This document shows positions 62,294 through 64,000 of a stretch of DNA of 64,000 bases, in pieces; the first letter of the stretch is position 1, and every line of letters begins with the position of its first letter. The position numbers were made by a program, and so were the translations under genes. The DNA comes from Allolobophora icterica. Taxonomy: Eukaryota > Annelida > Clitellata > Crassiclitellata > Lumbricidae. The DNA lies in NCBI GenBank assembly GCA_963556255.1, contig OY744609.1:20775609-20839608 (forward strand), in the 5' to 3' direction. The notes below the pieces were generated by a model, which saw only the letters and a program-made list of their open reading frames with translations, was not told the DNA's origin and made no database searches.

Positions 62294-63704
62294 CAATCAA
62301 TCAATCAATCAATTTATTGATCCACAAAAGCAAACGTGACAATATACAAGAAAATATAATTTAAATAGCCACTATGATGCTGAAAGGTTTGAAACATTAA
62401 GATATTCATGGGTTTAGAAGGCTATATCATGCTGTGAGTGGTCAATAGGAAGCCCTAAAAGGACCAGGGTCCCGCTAGTAAGGGCCCCCATTTACTTAAC
62501 AAAACTCGACGACGGCCATGTACACATGAGCCTTTGAGACCTATTTAGAGACAACGAATTTGCAAAAGGTGGGCAACTAGTTAACAGAATAGTAAGACTT
62601 AGTGGCAAAAAAGGAAAAACAACAAAAAAAACAACAACAACAAAAACAACAAAGTAAAATAAATCAGATGGGAGGGGTCGCAGCAGGCTGTCACTGGGCA
62701 ATCTGTCTAATAAGTAGGTGTGAACGAAGGCTTTTTTTAAAAACATAGTAACTTGGAATGTGTCGTAAATCAGAGGGGAGACTATTCCATAGTTTTGGTC
62801 CTAGATAGGTTATTGAGAATTTCCGTATGTTAGTACGTGCAAATTCAATCTGGTAAGTGTTGGATTTATTCCTAGTAGGGTAGGGATGAATATCCGAAGT
62901 ACTTGTGAAAAAGTTAAAAAATGCAATGGGTAGTGAATTGAAGGTATAGCGGTGCATGAAATCGCAGATTTGATAAGATGTTATACTGGCAATGGTCAAT
63001 AAGCCCATGGACTGGAATAATTGGAAGGTATGGGAATTCCTTGGGGATCTAGTAATGACTCGAATAATGCGCTTTTGGAGGACTACAAGACGTTGTAAGT
63101 TTGACTTGTAGTTTGCTGCCCAGACTAAATTGCCATAAGAGAGGTAAGGGTATACAAGTGAATAGTAAAGATTTAACAGAATTTTTGAGGGAATGAGTGA
63201 AGAAATGCGTGTGATAATCCCAACGGATTTAGAAATTTTATTTGCAATTTGAGCAATATGGACAGACCAGTTGATGTGTTGGTCAATGTGAATACCCAGA
63301 AATTTAACAGAGGAAACTTGGGGTATTGGTAAGTTGTCAATTAAAATTGGTTCACTGAGCTGGGGAATTAGTTTATGGCTTGAAGAGAATAGTATATAGT
63401 TGGACTTATTTATGTTAAGGGATAATTTATTAGCTTTAAACCATTCAGAAATAAGGTTTAATTCAATGTTGATGGTCGTTGCAATTTGACGGGGAGAGGA
63501 CCCAGAGAGGAATACATTTGTATCGTCAGCAAACAGTACGACGTGGAGGAGCGATGAGGCTTTAGAAAGGTCATTAATGTAAATAAGGAACAGAAGAGGA
63601 CCTAGGATGGACCCCTGGGGGACGCCATAGGATATAGGTTTAGTGCTGGATATCTCTTGATTACATTTAACTTGTTGATGTCGGGAGGACAAATAGCTTC
63701 TGAA
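62294..63704 (-). mobile_element. 5'-truncated LINE (L2/Crack-like) inserted into RTE LINE
   Basis: The minus strand starts with WFRSYLSSRHQQV, then GVPQGSILGPLLFLIYINDL, VVLFADDTNVFLSG (catalytic FADD), ANKLSLNINKSNYILF, VKFLGIHIDQHINW, YYSLVYPYLSYGNLVWAANY and ARTNIRKFSITYLGPKLWN to RQIAQ and a stop. The 3' end is a (CAAT)n run at 62294-62312. The catalytic and C-terminal parts are undamaged; only the 5' half is missing. Same family as 37265-38510. Confidence 0.88.
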
Positions 63705-64000
63705 CCATATAAGTGTCCTCATTAACTTTAACTTTGTGGGAATTTTTATGTTATGGGTTTTCCACAATTTATTCAGATCTGCTCCTATTCCAAGTCCTCT
63801 TGCAGTTCTTATAATACTTATCTCCCTGCTACACTCCGCGTCTTCTGTTATGAGTGAGCCTAAGTACACGAAAGCTCCCACTTGTTCTATCTTGCTGCCT
63901 TGTACTTTGATGTTGCACTGCTTCCCTGTCAGCGCCATACACTTTATTTTGCTCATGTTGATCTCCAGGCCCTTCTTTCGTCCTTCTCTGTCCAATCGAG
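63705..64000 (-). mobile_element. RTE-like LINE, upstream half (runs off the window)
   Basis: The minus strand encodes INMSKIKCMALTGKQ, KVQGSKIEQVGAFVYLGSLI, TEDAECSREIS and KLKLMRTLIW, a sequence pattern widespread in RTE-type elements. It is followed in frame by the inserted LINE at 63704. Confidence 0.8.

Overview
This is animal DNA, most likely from a marine invertebrate. It has introns with GT-AG borders, long intergenic and intronic stretches, long microsatellites, several clades of decayed LINEs, tRNA-derived SINEs and many small hAT-type transposons. The recognisable host genes are three copies of a NeuroD-family bHLH transcription factor and two copies of an unrecognised multi-pass membrane protein. 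The species cannot be named from the sequence. A bilaterian, and possibly a deuterostome such as an echinoderm, hemichordate or lophochordate-grade animal, would fit, but this is a guess.

Layout: all five host genes lie on the + strand and alternate. NeuroD copy 1 has its promoter and 5'UTR exon at about 2.1-2.47 kb and its coding exon at 6173-7579. Membrane gene A has three exons between 15587 and 19062. NeuroD copy 2 has its coding exon at 25306-26715, with no visible promoter or first exon. Membrane gene B has three exons between 39480 and 43390. NeuroD copy 3 has its promoter and exon 1 at about 46.1-46.47 kb and its coding exon at 52079-53524. The NeuroD copies are parts of large duplicated blocks (about 5.8-11.3, 25.0-29.1 and 51.9-59.8 kb) that include several kb of 3' flank. 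Copies 1 and 3 also share a TATA/CCAAT promoter and a non-coding first exon. The two membrane genes share exon sizes and intron phases but are only about half identical in protein, so they look older than the NeuroD duplicates.

The rest is mobile DNA. It includes LINE relics of L2/CR1-like, RTE-like and RNase-H-bearing I-like types, several with 3' ends of short tandem repeats. About a dozen hAT-like miniature elements have exact or near-exact 8-bp target duplications. A further element has 9-bp duplications in two copies, another has terminal repeats over 100 bp and a 10-bp duplication, and a 3.1-kb long-inverted-repeat element sits inside NeuroD block 3. A hAT transposase relic lies at 60.6-61.4 kb. 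Nesting is deep; for example LINE > hAT MITE > long-TIR transposon at 21.4-23.3 kb. Because the NeuroD blocks are paralogous, several insertions can be compared with their empty sites inside this one window.

The most unusual signal is a short palindrome, TAGGCCTA. It occurs about 35 times by eye, against about one expected. In several aligned duplicate pairs one copy has plain TA where the other has TAGGCCTA, as if GGCCTA had been inserted at TA.
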